The notes under the pieces were generated by a model. It saw only the letters and a program-made list of their open reading frames with translations. It searched no databases and was not told the DNA's origin. The translations under genes were made by a program, and so were the position numbers. 64,000 nucleotides of DNA from Pseudoxanthomonas winnipegensis (GTDB taxonomy: Bacteria > Pseudomonadota > Gammaproteobacteria > Xanthomonadales > Xanthomonadaceae), in the NCBI RefSeq assembly GCF_004283755.1, contig NZ_SHMH01000005.1:310001-374000 (forward strand), read 5' to 3'. Positions within the stretch are counted from its first letter, which is position 1. Each line of letters starts with the position of its first letter. Below, piece by piece: positions 1 to 11,937 of this stretch.

Positions 1-1824
<1,824 letters not shown>

Positions 1825-1901
1825 GGAAGCTTGGGAACTTGAGCGAATCGAGGAAGCACCGGCGTCCGACAGCCTCGGAGCGCGCGGCGAAGCCTCGGAG
1901 T

Positions 1902-4028
1902 CTACCCGGGCGCGCCGCCCGCCGCCGCGACCGGGGCCGCAGAAGACCGGGCATGGCGGCGGCGCAGCAGGTGGGTGACGGTATCGACGCTGTCGGCGAT
2001 GCGGTCGGCCGCATCGAGCAGGGCGAAGGCAGTCTCCTGCTCGTGCGGCACCGCCTCGGCCAGGCGGCGCTCGTCCGGGCGCAGGGTGGGGATCTCGGAG
2101 AACTTGCCGGTCTGGCGCAGATAGCGCACCTGGGCGCCCAGGGCCGCGTCCAGCGCCTGGGCGAAGGCGCCAAGCTCAGGCAGATCGGGCAGCGCGGCGC
2201 CCTCGCGCAGCTGGGCCTCCAGCGTCAGCGGCGCGCGCATCAGGCGCGTGGCGTTGGCCAGCAGCGATTCGGCCAGCTGCGCCTCGTCGCGGTTGCCGTG
2301 GCGGCGCGGCTCGGCGCGCAGCCGGTCGATGGAGGCCTGCACATTGGTGCGCGCCGCGCGCGCGGCCACGCGGGTGTCGTCCAGCACGTCCACGCGCCCG
2401 GCCAGCAGCGCGCTGAGGTGCCGCTGGTCGGCCTCCAGCAGCGTCGCCAGTGCGGTGCGGGTGCGCTTGCCTTCCCAGGTGGGCCACAGCGCATAGGTCA
2501 GCATCGCCAGCGCGCTGCCGATCAGCGTGGCGACCACGCGCGCGCTCAGCGCCTCGCCCGGCGCATAGCCCTCGAAGGACAGCAGCATCACCAGCATGCC
2601 GGTCAGCAGGGCCACGCCCAGGCCGTAGTTCATCTGCGTGGTCAGGCGGAAGCCGAAACAGAACAGCCACAGCAGCAACAGGCGCACCACCGTGCCGTCC
2701 ATCGCGTAGTGGATCAGCGCCGTGCCGACCACCAGCCCGGCCAGGGTGCCGACCACGCGCCCGGCGCCGAAGCTCAGCGTGCCGCCGAAATCGGGCTTGA
2801 GCACGATCGCGGTGGTCATCGGGATCCAGGTCCCGTGCGGCAGCTTCAGCGTCTTCTCCAGCACCAGCGCGACCATCAGCGCGGTGGCGCAGCGCAGCGC
2901 GTGGCGGAACGCGGCCGAGGACAGCGTCAGGTTGGCGCGCAGCGTCACCCAGGGCGAATCGGGCCGCATCGACGGCGGCAGCCGCGCCTCGACCTGCTGG
3001 GCGTTGATCTGGCCCTGGCTGCTGGCCCAGTAGCCGTTGCGCACCAGCGCACGCAGCTGTCCGGCCAGTCCCGCGGCGCGGCCGCTGGCCAGGCGCAGCA
3101 GGCGCTGATCGCGGGTCGTGGCGGCCTGCTTGCGCGCGGCCTCGACCGCCGGCACCAGCGCCTGCAGCCGGGCCACGTCGCCCTCGGCGCGCTGCGGCGA
3201 GGCGGCCTCGCGCAGCGCCGCGGCCAGATGGTCGAGCACCAGGGCGGCCTGCTTGAGCACGGTCTCGAGCAGCTCGCGCGCCTTGGCGTCCTCCAGGCGC
3301 GCATGCACATCGGCCAGCGCCAGCAGGTCGATGCGGGTGCGCTCGCACAGCTCGGCCATGATGCGGAACGACTGCAGCGCCACCCCGCGCGTGTGGTGCT
3401 GGCCGTGCAGCAACAGCAGCGTGTCCTGCGCCGCCTGCAGGGTGGGCGAGGGCTGGCTGGCGTCGGGACGGGTGCGCGCGGTGATGGCCAACTGCTGCAG
3501 GATGGTCGCCAGGGCGAAGCGCTCGGGCCGGTAGCGCTGCAGCGGCCAGGCCGCCACCGCCATCACCATCTGCAGCAGACCGCCGGCGAAGATCAGCAAG
3601 GCCACGCCCGGCGCCTGCGCGGGCGACAGGCCCATGTTGGCGCAGACCATCAGCAGGATCATGCTGGCCAGGCCGTTGCGCGCGGCCAGCGGCCCCAGCG
3701 CCACCACCAGGCCGCCGGCGAAGCCCACCGCGAACACCGCCACCGCCAGCAGCGCCAGGTGCTGGCCGACCAGGATGCCGACCGCCGCCGACAGGCCGGC
3801 GATCGAGGCGGTCATCAGCATGCGCCGCATGCGCAGCCCGTAGGCGCCGGGCTGGTCGGCGAACATGGTCTGCAGCGCGCCGATCGCCATGCCGAGGCCG
3901 ATCGCCGGCTCGCCGGCCCACACCCCGCCGGCCAGCGAAGCGAACACGGCGAAGGAGTTGCGCAGCGCCACCCGCACCGGGATATCGCGGGGCTTGAGGC
4001 GGATCAGGCTGCGCAGGAACGGGGACAT
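1902..4028 (-). CDS. FUSC/YccS-type inner-membrane protein, possible aromatic acid exporter
   Basis: 708-residue membrane protein with two hydrophobic blocks: about six segments in residues 20-165 and a second set near 365-510. Each block is followed by a soluble helical region, the duplicated layout of the FUSC (fusaric acid resistance/YccS/AaeB) family. Segment HGTWIPMTTAIVLKPDFGGT is the typical conserved FUSC loop. It sits between nbaC and kynU, so a role in handling an aromatic intermediate such as hydroxyanthranilate is a reasonable inference, but the substrate is unknown. Start chosen at ATG 4028; the next upstream gene ends at 4137. Confidence 0.85.
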   Translation of the reverse strand: MSPFLRSLIRLKPRDIPVRVALRNSFAVFASLAGGVWAGEPAIGLGMAIGALQTMFADQPGAYGLRMRRMLMTASIAGLSAAVGILVGQHLALLAVAVFAVGFAGGLVVALGPLAARNGLASMILLMVCANMGLSPAQAPGVALLIFAGGLLQMVMAVAAWPLQRYRPERFALATILQQLAITARTRPDASQPSPTLQAAQDTLLLLHGQHHTRGVALQSFRIMAELCERTRIDLLALADVHARLEDAKARELLETVLKQAALVLDHLAAALREAASPQRAEGDVARLQALVPAVEAARKQAATTRDQRLLRLASGRAAGLAGQLRALVRNGYWASSQGQINAQQVEARLPPSMRPDSPWVTLRANLTLSSAAFRHALRCATALMVALVLEKTLKLPHGTWIPMTTAIVLKPDFGGTLSFGAGRVVGTLAGLVVGTALIHYAMDGTVVRLLLLWLFCFGFRLTTQMNYGLGVALLTGMLVMLLSFEGYAPGEALSARVVATLIGSALAMLTYALWPTWEGKRTRTALATLLEADQRHLSALLAGRVDVLDDTRVAARAARTNVQASIDRLRAEPRRHGNRDEAQLAESLLANATRLMRAPLTLEAQLREGAALPDLPELGAFAQALDAALGAQVRYLRQTGKFSEIPTLRPDERRLAEAVPHEQETAFALLDAADRIADSVDTVTHLLRRRHARSSAAPVAAAGGAPG

Positions 4029-4030
4029 GG

Positions 4031-4136
4031 TGGGGCGAGGCGTGAGCGCGAAGGCGTGAGGAGTGAGTAAAGCGAAGGCAAGCGCGCGAGGCCTAAGCCG
4101 CTACCGCTCACTCCTCGCCGCACCACCCACTCCTGC
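4031..4136. repeat. GAGTGAG-type intergenic inverted repeat
   Basis: The spacer between nbaC and the FUSC gene holds an imperfect inverted repeat: gaggagtgagtaaagcgaag on one side and ctcactcctcgccgc on the other. A related arrangement recurs at 11938-12030 between rpsR and rplI. It looks like a dispersed intergenic element. No gene was seen. Confidence 0.5.
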
Positions 4137-4667
4137 TCACGTATCCGGCATCACATAGCGCGTCGGCGCCGGGTTGAGGTGACCGCAGGCCTGGCAGGTA
4201 CGGTGCTCGCGCGAGGCGTAGAAGCGGTCGAACACCGGCGGGAAGTCGGTCTCGATGTTGCGCAGGGGGAAATACTCTTCATAGAGCTTGTGGTTGCAGC
4301 GCTCGCAGAACCACAGCAGCCCGTCCTGCTCATCCGGCAGACGGCGGCGCTCGATCACCAGCCCGACCGAGTGTTCCATGCGCTGCGGCGAATGCGGCAC
4401 GCGCGGCGGCAGCAGGAAGATCTCGCCGGCGCCGATCGGGATATCGCGCGGCGCGCCGTCCTCCTGGATGCGCAGCACCATCTGCCCCTCGAGCTGGTAG
4501 AACCACTCCGGCCCCTCGTCGTAGTGGTAGTCGGTGCGCGCGTTCGGCCCGCCGACCACCATCACGATGAAGTCGCCTGCGTAGATCACCTTGTTGCCGA
4601 CCGGCGGCCTGAGCAGGTGGCGGTGTTCCTCGATCCAGGCCTGCAGGTTGAGCGGGGCGGGCAGCAT
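4137..4667 (-). CDS. nbaC: 3-hydroxyanthranilate 3,4-dioxygenase
   Basis: Cupin Fe(II) dioxygenase that opens the ring of 3-hydroxyanthranilate, giving the semialdehyde that cyclises to quinolinate. 176 residues, the normal bacterial length. The iron ligands of the family are visible as His48 and Glu54 (in [12 protein letters not shown]) and His92 (in [10 protein letters not shown]); Arg44 and Arg96 match substrate-binding arginines. Two C-terminal CxxC pairs (121/124 and 158/161) form the rubredoxin-like metal site of bacterial enzymes. First kynurenine-pathway gene of the cluster, 30 bases downstream of the carbonic anhydrase gene. Confidence 0.96.
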   Translation of the reverse strand: MLPAPLNLQAWIEEHRHLLRPPVGNKVIYAGDFIVMVVGGPNARTDYHYDEGPEWFYQLEGQMVLRIQEDGAPRDIPIGAGEIFLLPPRVPHSPQRMEHSVGLVIERRRLPDEQDGLLWFCERCNHKLYEEYFPLRNIETDFPPVFDRFYASREHRTCQACGHLNPAPTRYVMPDT

Positions 4668-4697
4668 GGCGGACTCCTGGGAACGAGGCGGGGCAGG

Positions 4698-5363
4698 CTA
4701 GGCGTCGCGCTTGCCGGTGGTCGGCATCGCCGCCAGGGCGCGCGCGTAGGCCGGCTGCAGATCGTCGGGGCCGGCCACGTCCATGCCCAGCTCGCGCACG
4801 CGGCCGTCGGACAGGCTGTAGCACCAGCCGTGCACGGCCACCTGCTGGCCGCGCGCCCAGGCATCCTGCAGGATCGTGGTGTGGCACACGTTGGCGACCT
4901 GTTCGATCACGTTGAGCTCGCACAGGCGCGCGTGGCGCAGGGCCTCGTTCTCCACCCGCTCCAGGCGCGCCGCGTGCTTGCCCGCCACGTCGCCCACATG
5001 CCGCAGCCAGTTGTCCACCAGGCCCATCCGCGCCCCGGTCATGCTGGCATGCACGCCACCGCAGCCGTAGTGGCCGACGATCAGGATGTGCTCGACCTTG
5101 AGCACATCGACCGAGAACTGCACCGCCGAGAGGCAGTTGAGGTCGCTGTGCACCACCACGTTGGCCACGTTGCGGTGGACGAACACCTCGCCCGGGTCCA
5201 GCCCCAGGATCTGGTTGGCGGGCACGCGCGAATCGGAGCAGCCGATCCACAGATAGCGCGGCGACTGCTGCTTGGACAGACGTTCGAAGAAGCCCGGATC
5301 GTCCTTGCGGACCCTGTCGGCCCAGTCCAGGTTGTTGCGCAGCAGGTCTTTGAGATCGCTCAT
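4698..5363 (-). CDS. can: Beta-class carbonic anhydrase
   Basis: Zinc enzyme interconverting CO2 and bicarbonate in the cytoplasm. 221 residues, matching E. coli Can. The zinc ligands Cys42, His98 and Cys101 are in IGCSDSRVPAN and VGHYGCGGV, and the Asp44-Arg46 dyad is present. The gene heads the minus-strand run into the kynurenine genes, only 30 bases before nbaC. A shared transcript is likely, but a functional link to tryptophan breakdown is not obvious. Confidence 0.97.
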   Translation of the reverse strand: MSDLKDLLRNNLDWADRVRKDDPGFFERLSKQQSPRYLWIGCSDSRVPANQILGLDPGEVFVHRNVANVVVHSDLNCLSAVQFSVDVLKVEHILIVGHYGCGGVHASMTGARMGLVDNWLRHVGDVAGKHAARLERVENEALRHARLCELNVIEQVANVCHTTILQDAWARGQQVAVHGWCYSLSDGRVRELGMDVAGPDDLQPAYARALAAMPTTGKRDA

Positions 5364-5454
5364 GCCCGCGATTATCGCAGAAGCCCCCGCGAAGACGGTA
5401 TGGAAGCCCCTGCTCAGGCGCTTGTTGGGAACTTAGTGGGAACTTGGTGAGCTT

Positions 5455-5523
5455 GGTGGGAGCCGCCATGGCGGCGATGGGCTTTACCGGTAAAGCTTCA
5501 TCGCCGCCATGGCGGCTCCCACC
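5455..5523. repeat. GCCGCCATGGCGGC-family long hairpin (REP-like)
   Basis: Two perfectly complementary 25-base arms (5455-5479 and 5499-5523) flank a short core that is itself partly palindromic (tttaccggtaaa). Each arm contains the palindrome gccgccatggcggc. The same arm sequence, including the gggagccgccatggcggcgatg stretch, recurs at 13070-13169. The 312-base spacer between can and nei holds this element plus the next one and no gene. Confidence 0.85.
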
Positions 5524-5653
5524 TGTAGAGCGGAGCTTGCTCCGCTCGGGCCTTACCCACGAACCGAACAAAGAGCAGCGGAGTCCCCAAAAGGGGATAG
5601 CCAAAAGCTCCGCGCTACAGGTAGGCCACTGCGAGATGTGAGGAGACAGTTGC
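5524..5653. repeat. GTAGAGCGGAGC-family composite repeat, divergent copy
   Basis: Begins with tgtagagcggagcttgctc (5524 onward), passes through a variable middle, and ends with the inverted arm agctccgcgctacagg, followed by gaggagacagttgc (5640-5653). That last segment is the exact complement of 12962-12975, which sits at the same position in the copy near 13 kb, so the repeat unit is longer than the hairpin alone. Confidence 0.75.
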
Positions 5654-5675
5654 CCTCACCCACAGCAACACAAGG

Positions 5676-6488
5676 CTACCGCTGGCAGTGCGCGCAGTCG
5701 TACAGCCGCCGTCCCGCCAGCTCGCGGCGGCGGATCAGCGTGCCGCAGTCCAGGCACGGCTCGCCCGCGCGGTCGAAGACCTTTAAGGCGAAGCCATCGG
5801 GCGTATCGGTCAGGTAGTCGGCACGCATGCCCGCCGCCTTGCGGATGCCGCGGCTACGGTAGCTGCGGCGCGGCACATCCAACAGCGCCCTGGCCAGCAG
5901 CCGGCGCTCGTCCGGGTTCAAGCCCGCCGCGGCGCGCGTGGGCGCGATGCCGGCCTCGAACAGCACCTCCGAGCGCAGGTAGTTGCCCATCCCGGCCAGG
6001 AAGCCCTGGTCCAGCAGCAGCGCGGCCAGCGACATGCGCATGAAGCGCGGCTCCTGCAGCCGCCGCTCCACCGCCGCCGCGGTCAGGCGCTTGTCCAGCA
6101 CGTCCGGCCCGAGCTTGGACAGGAAGGGATGGCGGGCTAGGTCCGCGTTCTTCCACAGCGCGATGTCCGAGGCCGAGTACAGCAGGATGGCCTTGTCGGC
6201 CGTCTCCAGCGCCGCGCGCAGGCTGCGGGTAGTCTCCGGCCGCTCGCCGGCCTCGGCGATCCGCCACACCCCATAGAGCTGGTTGTGCGTGTACAGCGTG
6301 GTGCCGTTGTCGAAGCGCGTCAGCATCGCCTTGCCATGCGTCTCGATGGCGGTAATGCGCGCGCCGATCAGCCCGCGCTGCTTGGATTTGAGCGAAGGCG
6401 GGTAGAACCACACCTGCTCCAGGGGCTGGTTGCCGACCGCCTCGAACAGGCGATCGGCGGCGCGACGGATCTCGGGACCTTCAGGCAT
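5676..6488 (-). CDS. nei: Endonuclease VIII (Nei) DNA glycosylase/AP lyase
   Basis: Base-excision repair enzyme for oxidised pyrimidines. 270 residues. The N-terminus MPEGPEIRRAAD gives catalytic Pro2 and Glu3 in the form seen in Nei rather than MutM (MPELPE). Lys53 is in HGKAMLTRF. The DNA-binding helix-two-turn-helix is around GFLAGMGNYLRSEVLF. The C-terminal zinc finger has two CxxC pairs (CLDC and CAHC). Start ATG 6488 exposes Pro2 after methionine removal, which the mechanism needs. Confidence 0.95.
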   Translation of the reverse strand: MPEGPEIRRAADRLFEAVGNQPLEQVWFYPPSLKSKQRGLIGARITAIETHGKAMLTRFDNGTTLYTHNQLYGVWRIAEAGERPETTRSLRAALETADKAILLYSASDIALWKNADLARHPFLSKLGPDVLDKRLTAAAVERRLQEPRFMRMSLAALLLDQGFLAGMGNYLRSEVLFEAGIAPTRAAAGLNPDERRLLARALLDVPRRSYRSRGIRKAAGMRADYLTDTPDGFALKVFDRAGEPCLDCGTLIRRRELAGRRLYDCAHCQR

Positions 6489-6531
6489 GGGCGGATTCGA
6501 TCAGGGCAAGGGTCGCGGCCGCGTGCAGGCG

Positions 6532-7320
6532 CTAGATCGACTGCAGGCGGCCGCCGTCCACGGCCAGGCTGACGCCGGTGATGTAGCCGGCGGCGGGGCT
6601 GGCGAGGAAGGCGATGGCCGCGGCGATGTCGGCCGCCTCGCCGATGCGGCGCACGGGCACGCCCTGCGCGATGCCGTCCAGGATCTGCTCGGCGCTCTGG
6701 CCGCTGGCCTGCATCCGGTCCTGGACGATGTGATCCATGCGCGCGGTGCGGGTGAAGCCGGGCAGCACGTTGTTGATGGTGATGCCATCGGGCCCCAGCT
6801 CGCGCGAGAGCGTCTTGGCCCAGCCGGCCACCGAGGCGCGGATGGTGTTGGACACGCCCAGGTTGGGGATCGGCTCGTACACCGAGGTCGAGACCACGTT
6901 GACGATGCGGCCCCAGCCGGCGGCGCGCATGCCCGGCAGCACCGCCTGCACGCGCACATGGTTGGCCAGGGTGTGGTGGCGGAAGGCGGTGAGGTAGGCG
7001 TCCAGATCCGCGTCGATGGCGCGCCCGCCCGGCGGCCCGCCGCCGTTGTTGATCAGCACGTGCACCGGCTTGCGCGCGGCCAGGCCGACCACATCGGTGG
7101 AGAGCATCTCGGTCTTGCCGTCGTCGCCGAACAGCCAGCCATGCGTCTGGCCTTCCTGCACGACAGGCAGCTCGGCCACCAGCTGCTGCAGCATGGCCTG
7201 GCGCCTGGCCAGCACGGTGACATCGCAGCCCAGCAGCGCCAGTTCGATCGCGGCGGCCCGGCCGATGCCTTCCGAGGCGCCACAGACCAGCGCATGGCGG
7301 CCGGAAAGGTTCAGGTCCAT
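6532..7320 (-). CDS. SDR-family oxidoreductase lacking the usual YxxxK motif
   Basis: 262-residue Rossmann-fold protein. The cofactor motif is CGASEGIGRAAA near residue 12, and the core NNGG is present (LINNGGGPPGG). The catalytic region reads VVSTSVYEPIPNLGVSNTIR: the serine is present, but the position of the usual Tyr-x-x-x-Lys is occupied by Asn-x-x-x-Arg, a pattern known in one SDR subgroup often annotated as 3-oxoacyl reductase. True reductase activity is therefore uncertain. Start placed at ATG 7320 (MDLNLSGRHAL), not at the longer in-frame start at 7401. Confidence 0.85.
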   Translation of the reverse strand: MDLNLSGRHALVCGASEGIGRAAAIELALLGCDVTVLARRQAMLQQLVAELPVVQEGQTHGWLFGDDGKTEMLSTDVVGLAARKPVHVLINNGGGPPGGRAIDADLDAYLTAFRHHTLANHVRVQAVLPGMRAAGWGRIVNVVSTSVYEPIPNLGVSNTIRASVAGWAKTLSRELGPDGITINNVLPGFTRTARMDHIVQDRMQASGQSAEQILDGIAQGVPVRRIGEAADIAAAIAFLASPAAGYITGVSLAVDGGRLQSI

Positions 7321-7429
7321 CGCAGTGCTCCGATTCGGATCGCGGGGCGTTACTGTGACGCCAAGCGTGTTATGGTGTCGCGTTCTGCCTGGTGGAAGCA
7401 ACGGCGCTCACATCAAGCCGCAACCTCCT

Positions 7430-7553
7430 TGTAGAGCGGAGCTTGCTCCGCTGCGGCTTGCCGACGATCCGGCCGAAAGGCAGCGGAGCAAGCTCCGCTC
7501 TACGGCTTGCCGACGATCCAGCCGAAAGGCGGCGGAGCAAGCTCCGCTCTACA
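7430..7553. repeat. GTAGAGCGGAGC-family repeat, tandem copy
   Basis: gtagagcggagcttgctccg is followed by gcttgccgacgatccggccgaaaggc and then the inverted arm agcggagcaagctccgctctac. The spacer and inverted arm are then repeated once more directly (7502-7553), so the element has three arms. Lies between the SDR gene and the PaiB-like gene; could act as a transcript-end structure for both. Confidence 0.85.
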
Positions 7554-7569
7554 TATGGGCGCCGCTCCG

Positions 7570-8208
7570 TCAGTCTGCGGTATCGGTCAGGCCCGCATCG
7601 CCACGCATCAGCGCGGCAACCTCGCGCGCCCCCGGATCGGCACGCGCGGCCAGATCCTCGATCACCGCCTGCTGATTGGCGCGCGGATGGTTCTGACTGA
7701 GCTTGAACTTCAGCTCGGCCCGCTCGACCACCAGCCGAAAGCCGACGATGCCGGCCAGCTGCCGGGTCAGGCGCGGGTCGTCGTGCTCGAAGCGCCAGTC
7801 GCGGCCGACACTGGCCTCGTAATGCGCGCTGAGCCGGTCGACCAGGTCGGCCAGGGCATCGGTGTCCTCGATGCGTTCGAGCACCCCGTGCAGATGGGCG
7901 ACGGCGTAGTTCCAGGTCGGCACCCGCGCGGCCTGCGCCTTGTCCGGATACGCCGAAGGCGAGACATAGGCATGCGGGCCGTGGACGATGGCCAGGGCCT
8001 TGCCCGCGTGGCGCGCCTGCGGGTTGGGCTTGGCCCAATGGCCTTCCAGCACGATGCGCGCGCCGTCGCGGGCGTAGAGCACCGGCAGATGGCTGACCTC
8101 GGGCGTGCCGTCTTCGTGCTGCGTGATCAGGGTGATGAAGGCATCGCGCGCGATCAGCCCATCCAGCCGCGCCAGGTCGGTCTGCGCGAAGGCGCGCGGG
8201 GTGTACAT
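7570..8208 (-). CDS. PaiB-like FMN-binding split-barrel protein
   Basis: 212 residues starting MYTPRAFAQTDLARLDGLI, the characteristic opening of the PaiB/FMN-binding negative transcriptional regulator family. HWAKPNPQ, YVSPSAYPDK and VPTWNYAVAHLHG are family motifs. In Bacillus PaiB influences sporulation and protease genes, but a regulatory role here is untested. Last gene of a tight minus-strand run starting at asnS, 11 bases after the preceding stop. Confidence 0.88.
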   Translation of the reverse strand: MYTPRAFAQTDLARLDGLIARDAFITLITQHEDGTPEVSHLPVLYARDGARIVLEGHWAKPNPQARHAGKALAIVHGPHAYVSPSAYPDKAQAARVPTWNYAVAHLHGVLERIEDTDALADLVDRLSAHYEASVGRDWRFEHDDPRLTRQLAGIVGFRLVVERAELKFKLSQNHPRANQQAVIEDLAARADPGAREVAALMRGDAGLTDTAD

Positions 8209-8219
8209 GCCGCCCTCGC

Positions 8220-8531
8220 TCAGGCGTGCCCGCCGCCCAGCCGCTGCACCATCAACGGCTTGAGCGCGGCATCGTCGTCGGCGTGCGGCGGGACGACCTC
8301 GCGCAGGGAAAAGCCACGCAGCAGCGCGTCTTCCTCGTCCAGGCCGTCGTAGGCGACGAATTCGGCGTCGAACAGCGCCCCGCGGGCGCTGTCCTCGCTG
8401 TCGTAGGCCAGCGTATTGCCGTCGCTGTCCAGCACCTCGGCGGTGCCGGCCTCCTTGATCCGCAGCCGGGCCCAGATCAGGGTCTGGCCCAGGGTGGCCA
8501 GCCACCACTGGACGCGTGTCGTCTCGCTCAT
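8220..8531 (-). CDS. Hypothetical protein, 103 aa
   Basis: Small soluble, acidic protein opening MSETTRVQWWLATLGQ, with no transmembrane segment and no motif I can name. Its ATG overlaps the stop of the preceding membrane-protein gene (ATGA), which supports this start and translational coupling. Probably a genuine conserved hypothetical of the asnS operon. Confidence 0.7.
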   Translation of the reverse strand: MSETTRVQWWLATLGQTLIWARLRIKEAGTAEVLDSDGNTLAYDSEDSARGALFDAEFVAYDGLDEEDALLRGFSLREVVPPHADDDAALKPLMVQRLGGGHA

Positions 8532-8833
8532 TTCACTACCTCGTAGGCCAGCCACAGCAGCCCGGCCATGGCCAGGCCGCACACGATCACCAGCGCGGCG
8601 ATGCGCGCCGGGGTGGCCAGGCCGTTCAGTGCGCCGTCCCGGCGCTGCAAGTAAGTGCCGCGCAGCAGCCAGGCCAGCGCGGCGGGTTTCATGAAGGCGC
8701 CCGGACCCAGTTCCTCGGCCACCTGCGGATGGCGGTCGCGCACGTGGATCAGGGTCAGCGGCCAGAAGATCACGAAGGCGCAGAACCCGGCGATCGCCGT
8801 GGCCACGAACAGCAGGGCGAAGAACAGGATCAC
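8528..8833 (-). CDS. Small membrane protein, 101 aa
   Basis: Two hydrophobic segments, one at the N-terminus (ILFFALLFVATAIAGFCAFV) and one at the C-terminus (ARIAALVIVCGLAMAGLLWL), with a polar middle. The start is taken as GTG 8833, whose GTGA overlaps the stop of the gene before it. The next gene starts inside its own stop. Such head-to-tail overlaps suggest one coupled operon. Function unknown. Confidence 0.7.
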   Translation of the reverse strand: MILFFALLFVATAIAGFCAFVIFWPLTLIHVRDRHPQVAEELGPGAFMKPAALAWLLRGTYLQRRDGALNGLATPARIAALVIVCGLAMAGLLWLAYEVVK

Positions 8834-9096
8834 GCCAGCACCAGTCGGGCCAGCGAGGGCAGCGCCACCGAGCACACGGCCAGCACCGTGGCCCACAGCA
8901 GCGGCGCGCGCAGGCCCTGCATCGCCGCGCGCACCTGCGGGTCGGCCTTGGTGGCGCGCACGTCCAGCCCCTGTTCCTGCTTGGCCATCAGCAGCTTCTG
9001 CAGGCGCAGGCTGCGGGCGATGCCGACCAGGCCGAAGCCGAAGGCCGCGAACCCGGCGATGAACGTCGCCACCTGCACCACCAGCTGCGCATGCAT
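8830..9096 (-). CDS. Small membrane protein, 88 aa
   Basis: Two predicted membrane helices (residues about 5-26 and 65-86) separated by a charged cytoplasmic stretch (RLQKLLMAKQEQGLDVRATK). Starts five bases after the asnS stop and overlaps the next gene by GTGA. Function unknown; the arrangement with the next two genes suggests a small membrane complex, which is inference. Confidence 0.7.
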   Translation of the reverse strand: MHAQLVVQVATFIAGFAAFGFGLVGIARSLRLQKLLMAKQEQGLDVRATKADPQVRAAMQGLRAPLLWATVLAVCSVALPSLARLVLA

Positions 9097-9101
9097 GGCG
9101 C

Positions 9102-10502
<1,401 letters not shown>

Positions 10503-10619
10503 GTCTTGAATCCCGGCCCGTTCGGCTCGATCTGAATGAACGCGCAAGTCTACCGGTTGGCGCACGCGGCGGGCACGCTCCGTTCGCTCCGTGGCGCCAC
10601 CGGCGGCGCACCCACACCT

Positions 10620-10625
10620 TATAAT
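10620..10625 (+). promoter_or_regulatory. Perfect -10 box upstream of iscA-like gene
   Basis: TATAAT lies 28 bases before the start codon at 10654, which would give a leader of about 22 bases. The -35 region 17 bases upstream is GC-rich and poor, so promoter strength is doubtful. Confidence 0.4.
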
Positions 10626-10653
10626 TCCGGTCCGCAACATCGCAGGCATCGTC

Positions 10654-10992
10654 ATGGCCATCACTCTCACGCCGCTCGCCCACCAGCGCGTCCAGCGCTT
10701 CGTCCAGTCCACGCCCGGCGCGCTGGGCCTGCGCTTCGGCGTGACCCGCACCGGCTGCTCGGGCTGGGGCCATGTGACCGACCTGGCCCGCGAGCAGCGC
10801 GAAGACGACACCGTGTTCGAGCAGGACGGCGTGCGCATCTATGTCGATGCCGACAGCCTGCCGCTGGTGGACGGCACCCGGATCGACTTCGGCAAGCGCG
10901 GTCTGGGCGAGGAGTTCCTGTTCGCCAACCCCAATGCGACGGCCGAATGCGGCTGCGGCGAGAGCTTCACCACCGACGCCAACGCGGCCTGA
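10654..10992 (+). CDS. iscA: IscA-type Fe-S cluster carrier
   Basis: 112-residue A-type carrier that receives and passes on iron-sulfur clusters. The three ligand cysteines are visible: one in [10 protein letters not shown] and two in AECGCGESF at the C-terminus, as in E. coli IscA. It stands alone here, without iscS, iscU or hscBA, so it could equally serve as a SufA- or ErpA-like carrier. Start ATG 10654 gives [10 protein letters not shown], matching the family N-terminus. Confidence 0.88.
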   Translation: MAITLTPLAHQRVQRFVQSTPGALGLRFGVTRTGCSGWGHVTDLAREQREDDTVFEQDGVRIYVDADSLPLVDGTRIDFGKRGLGEEFLFANPNATAECGCGESFTTDANAA

Positions 10993-11115
10993 GGCATCAG
11001 GGAGCGGCAAGCGGGGCAGGGGGCAAGCGCGTCGCTGACGCCGCCTGCGCAGCCTTGGTGCTAGCTCCGGGTTACGGGCCGGTAGCCGCCCGAATCGCGC
11101 CCAATCCCCGCGCGA

Positions 11116-11144
11116 TTGCACGCAACCCCTTGACCTGACATAAT
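11116..11144 (+). promoter_or_regulatory. Sigma-70 promoter of the rpsF operon
   Basis: TTGCAC at 11116-11121 and CATAAT at 11139-11144 are separated by 17 bases, giving a predicted start near 11151 and a leader of about 107 bases. The leader contains GC-rich pairing segments (11180-11245), where an S6:S18 autoregulatory hairpin would be expected, but I could not confirm the motif by eye. Confidence 0.6.
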
Positions 11145-11257
11145 TTCCTGCTCCCTGCTGGCCGCCAGGCCGTCGGGGCTCTTGCTCCACCGCATCGGCG
11201 GGGGGCTGTCCGGCCGGCGGCATCGCGCCTTCGGCCATCATCCGAAAGGGAACGACA

Positions 11258-11686
11258 ATGCGTTTTTACGAAATCGTGTTCCTGGTCCACCCGGACCAGA
11301 GCGAGCAGGTGCCGGCCATGGTCGAGCGCTACAAGGTCATCATCGAGAACGGCAACGGCAAGATCGTGCGTCTGGAAGACTGGGGCCGCCGCCAGCTGGC
11401 CTATCCGATCCAGAACCTGGTCAAGGCCCACTACGTGCTGATGAACGTCGAAGTCGACCAGGCCACCCTGACCGAGCTGACCGAGACCTTCCGCTTCAAT
11501 GACGCCATCCTGCGTCACCTGATCATGAAGCGCGACGGCGACGTGGCCGACACCGAGATGTCGATCATCATGAAGAGCAAGGACGAGAAGGGCGACAAGC
11601 CCGAGCGCGGCGAGCGCCGCCGTCGCGACGACGAAGGCGACAACGCCAAGTCCGACGACGATTCCGACTCCGCCGAAGCCGCCTAA
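11258..11686 (+). CDS. rpsF: 30S ribosomal protein S6
   Basis: 142 residues opening [20 protein letters not shown]6 forms a heterodimer with S18 on the 30S platform. Conserved [13 protein letters not shown] and [13 protein letters not shown] segments are present, followed by a long charged tail (residues about 105-142) of the kind that RimK-type ligases extend with glutamate in some species. First gene of rpsF-rpsR-rplI. Confidence 0.98.
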   Translation: MRFYEIVFLVHPDQSEQVPAMVERYKVIIENGNGKIVRLEDWGRRQLAYPIQNLVKAHYVLMNVEVDQATLTELTETFRFNDAILRHLIMKRDGDVADTEMSIIMKSKDEKGDKPERGERRRRDDEGDNAKSDDDSDSAEAA

Positions 11687-11698
11687 GGAACCCTGACC

Positions 11699-11929
11699 AT
11701 GTCCAAGTTCTTCCGTCGCCGCAAGTTCTGCAAGTTCACGGCCGAAGGTGTCAAGGAGATCGACTACAAGGATCTCAACACCCTGCGCCAGTACCTGACC
11801 GAGACCGGCAAGATCGTCCCCAGCCGCGTCACCGGCACCAAGGCGCGCTACCAGCGCCAGCTGCAGACGGCCGTCAAGCGCGCCCGTTTCCTGGCCCTGA
11901 TCCCGTACACCGACAACCACGACGTCTGA
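11699..11929 (+). CDS. rpsR: 30S ribosomal protein S18
   Basis: 76 residues, [17 protein letters not shown], with the central [20 protein letters not shown] block that binds 16S rRNA and S6. Starts 12 bases after rpsF, so translation and dosage are coupled to its partner S6. Confidence 0.98.
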   Translation: MSKFFRRRKFCKFTAEGVKEIDYKDLNTLRQYLTETGKIVPSRVTGTKARYQRQLQTAVKRARFLALIPYTDNHDV

Positions 11930-11937
11930 GTGCGGAA

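Noticed and set aside
1839-4070. Very long open frames on the plus strand opposite the FUSC gene, and similar giant frames at 25553-28807, 40145-43387 and 47814-51473
   Set aside because: They are antisense shadows of real genes in a high-GC genome: low-complexity Arg, Gln, His and Ala-rich translations with no domain, opposite well-conserved proteins.
11150-11257. Firm call of an S6:S18 autoregulatory leader before rpsF
   Set aside because: The leader is GC-rich and could fold, but I could not identify the bulged CCG motif with confidence by eye.
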